From Deinococcus radiophilus (lineage in GTDB: Bacteria > Deinococcota > Deinococci > Deinococcales > Deinococcaceae), in contig NZ_CP086380.1 of the NCBI RefSeq assembly GCF_020889625.1, positions 1,631,001 through 1,695,000 of the forward strand: 64,000 bases of DNA, written 5' to 3'. Below the pieces are notes generated by a model. It was not told the origin of the DNA and made no database searches. It saw nothing but the letters and a program-made list of their open reading frames with translations. Below, piece after piece: positions 62,492 to 64,000 of the stretch. Positions within the stretch are counted from its first letter, which is position 1. Every line of letters begins with the position of its first letter. The position numbers were made by a program, and so were the translations under genes.

Positions 62492-62520
62492 AAAGGGAGC
62501 GCCATTGCAGCGCTCCCTTT
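62492..62520. terminator. Hairpin between the DinB-like and trypsin-like genes
   Basis: AAAGGGAGCGC (62492-62502) pairs perfectly with GCGCTCCCTTT (62510-62520), loop CATTGCA. It lies between convergent genes and may serve both; on each strand the stem ends with TTT. Confidence 0.7.
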
Positions 62521-62547
62521 GGACGTGACATGTGGGGTGGCTCAGCC

Positions 62548-63714
62548 TTAGTTGTTTTCACCCAGGGTGTAAGCGCCGCTGCCGCTGTAAGTGTTGACGA
62601 TCCAGCGGTAGTAGCCGCTTGCGGCAGTGTAGGAGATGCGCTCAGGGTTGGAGGTGCCGTCGGCCTGGGCGACGTAAGCCCAGCTGCTGCCGTTCCACTT
62701 CTGGAGGTAGAGGTCAAAGTCAGCGCCAGCAGGGAACTTCAGCTCGCCGGTGAGGGTTCCGCCCGCATAGTTGAAGTACTGGGTGATGTTGTTCTGACCA
62801 CTATACAAGGTGCCTTCATAGGTGCGGTCATAGGTGGGCGGGGTAGGTTCGGGCGTAGGGTCCGTCGGCGTGCCGTCGCCGTTATCGGCCACGACACCGC
62901 TGGTCGTCTGAATCCAGGACTTAAAGGCGTTGACGCGGGTATAAACGCCGTAGCCGTTGCAGGCCGAGGGGCCGTACGACACGATCCCCAGCACATAGTG
63001 CTTGTTGTTCAGGACTTGGGCCAGCGGACCGCCGCTATCGCCGTTACAGCTGTCCTTGCCCTGGTAGGCTTCGCCGCAGATGGTGTTGCCGGGTGGGCGA
63101 TCCGAGCCGCAGGTGGTGGGGTTGGGCGTGATAGGAATGCTGACTTCACGCAGGTTGCTGCTGATTCCAGCGTTCGCACCCGTTTTGCCCCAGCCGGAGA
63201 CGACAGCGTACTTCCCTCTCACGTCCAGTACAGCTTCTACCGAATCACCGGGGATCTTACCCAGGGCCACGTTGCTGTTCAGCGTCATAGGGGTGCTGAG
63301 TTTCAGCAAGGCAATGTCGTTGGCAGTAGTGCTGTCGTTGTAGTTGGGGTGGACCCGCACGGCGCTGACGGTGCTGGTCTGTCCACCATTGGCGTAGTAC
63401 AGGCTGCCTGCACGGATAGTCAAGCCATAGGAGCTGCCGTTGCTCACGCAGTGCGCGGCGGTCATCACCCAGTCTGGGGCAATCAGGCTGCCACCACAGT
63501 TGAGGCTGCCATTCTTGAGCAGGGCCACCTGATAGGGGCGAGCGCCTAGGGCGCTGGCGGTCCCGTTCACGATCTGGGCTCCCAATTCAGCGTTCAGGGT
63601 AGGGGTAGGGCGAGCGGTGGCGTTGCCCCCCTGCTGAGCACCTGTATCGGGAGAAGAAACTCCACAGGCGGCCAGCAAGAGAGACGGGATCGACATCCAG
63701 GCGAATCTTTTCAT
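62548..63714 (-). CDS. Secreted trypsin-family serine protease with PPC-type C-terminal domain
   Basis: The 388-residue product starts with a lipoprotein-type signal (MKRFAWMSIPSLLLAACG, Cys at residue 17), then a Pro/Thr-rich pro-segment, then QIVNG, the usual activation site (IVGG-like). The protease is of the animal trypsin type (S1A): His in TAAHC, Asp in NDIALLKL and Ser in CNGDSGGPL. The Asp in GKDSCNGDSGGP sits at the S1 pocket bottom, predicting cleavage after Arg/Lys. Several Cys fit trypsin disulfides. A Pro-rich linker leads to a C-terminal pre-peptidase-like beta domain (YEGTLYSGQNNITQYFNYAGG). GGAGG lies 8 nt before the ATG. Confidence 0.92.
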   Translation of the reverse strand: MKRFAWMSIPSLLLAACGVSSPDTGAQQGGNATARPTPTLNAELGAQIVNGTASALGARPYQVALLKNGSLNCGGSLIAPDWVMTAAHCVSNGSSYGLTIRAGSLYYANGGQTSTVSAVRVHPNYNDSTTANDIALLKLSTPMTLNSNVALGKIPGDSVEAVLDVRGKYAVVSGWGKTGANAGISSNLREVSIPITPNPTTCGSDRPPGNTICGEAYQGKDSCNGDSGGPLAQVLNNKHYVLGIVSYGPSACNGYGVYTRVNAFKSWIQTTSGVVADNGDGTPTDPTPEPTPPTYDRTYEGTLYSGQNNITQYFNYAGGTLTGELKFPAGADFDLYLQKWNGSSWAYVAQADGTSNPERISYTAASGYYRWIVNTYSGSGAYTLGENN

Positions 63715-64000
63715 GTCTTACCTCCAAGATCAGCGGCGCCATATCCTTCCCCAACCCTCGGCTTGGTACAGAGGGCATATTTATGAACGGAGCGCCGATG
63801 ATGGGGCAAGTTTAGCGCAAGGGAAACAGGAGGTATAGCCGGATCTCTCAAGCTTGACTCATCATCTCAGGTTATGCAGACGCACTGGCGCTCTCACCGC
63901 CACCCACAGCACCGCGTCCTCCTGATGCGGGCTCTAACGTGCCGTTTGATCAGGATCACCCTCTCATTTTCGGGGCGTGACAGCCAGGTGGGAAACCCAT
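63715..64000. other. Upstream region of the protease gene
   Basis: About 285 bp at the window edge with the GGAGG ribosome site of the protease gene and presumably its promoter. No gene or clear repeat is seen. A gene could begin past base 64000. Confidence 0.5.

Overview
The window reads as a chromosomal segment of a Deinococcus species; I cannot name the species. The support is GC-rich protein-coding DNA, the block tig-fabH-fabD-fabG-acpP-fabF-ppk, a murG-murC-murB-ftsQ-ftsA-ftsZ cluster, a CsaB-type pyruvyltransferase, a DUF3084 coiled-coil protein, and many genes with a -10 hexamer 6-9 nt before the start codon and no Shine-Dalgarno sequence. Such leaderless promoters are well known in Deinococcus-Thermus.

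Layout. 1-1 kb: the 5' end of mltG, then a minus-strand tRNA cluster (Asp, Phe, Thr) with its own promoter and terminator. 1-5.7 kb: meaB, deoB, a DUF3108-like protein and two membrane proteins (DUF420, DUF418). 5.7-11.5 kb: a PAS histidine kinase and a divergent CheB-like/CheR/PAS protein, with a complete IS4-family insertion sequence between them (19-bp inverted repeats, 9-bp target duplication). 11.5-20.5 kb: tRNA-His, tRNA-Leu, trigger factor, the fatty-acid operon and polyphosphate kinase. 20.8-31.3 kb (minus): ADP-ribosylglycohydrolase, a thioredoxin-like protein, the division and cell-wall cluster, an HtrA-type protease and a FmdB-like protein. 31.5-37.1 kb: the mannitol PTS and dehydrogenase, then glmS, preceded by what I read as a glmS ribozyme. 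37.2-37.8 kb: a broken MOSC gene. 37.9-43.6 kb (minus): DUF3084, LptB-like ATPase, CsaB and a DUF5693 membrane protein. 43.9-51.5 kb: MrfA-like helicase, PhoU, small proteins, a Nudix hydrolase and dnaB carrying a 414-residue intein in its Walker A loop. 52.3-53.2 kb: two tandem type IV pilin-like genes. 53.3-64 kb: mostly housekeeping enzymes (methyltransferase, gpsA, HAD, HIT, SDR, prmA-rsmE), a CHAD protein, an alpha/beta hydrolase, a DinB-like protein and a secreted trypsin-family protease.

Much of the window serves the cell envelope. glmS makes glucosamine-6-phosphate, murG/C/B and mltG build and cut peptidoglycan, fts genes divide the cell, csaB probably pyruvylates a wall polymer for S-layer anchoring, and fab genes make acyl chains. 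A second theme is phosphate polymers: ppk, a CHAD protein, phoU and a Nudix hydrolase, three of which carry long basic low-complexity tails.

The observations I would check first are the glmS ribozyme, the CheB/CheR/PAS-kinase pair, the DnaB intein, the operator-like palindrome on the fabH promoter, and the 115-bp identical block shared by the two pilin genes. I saw no CRISPR array, rRNA gene or prophage.
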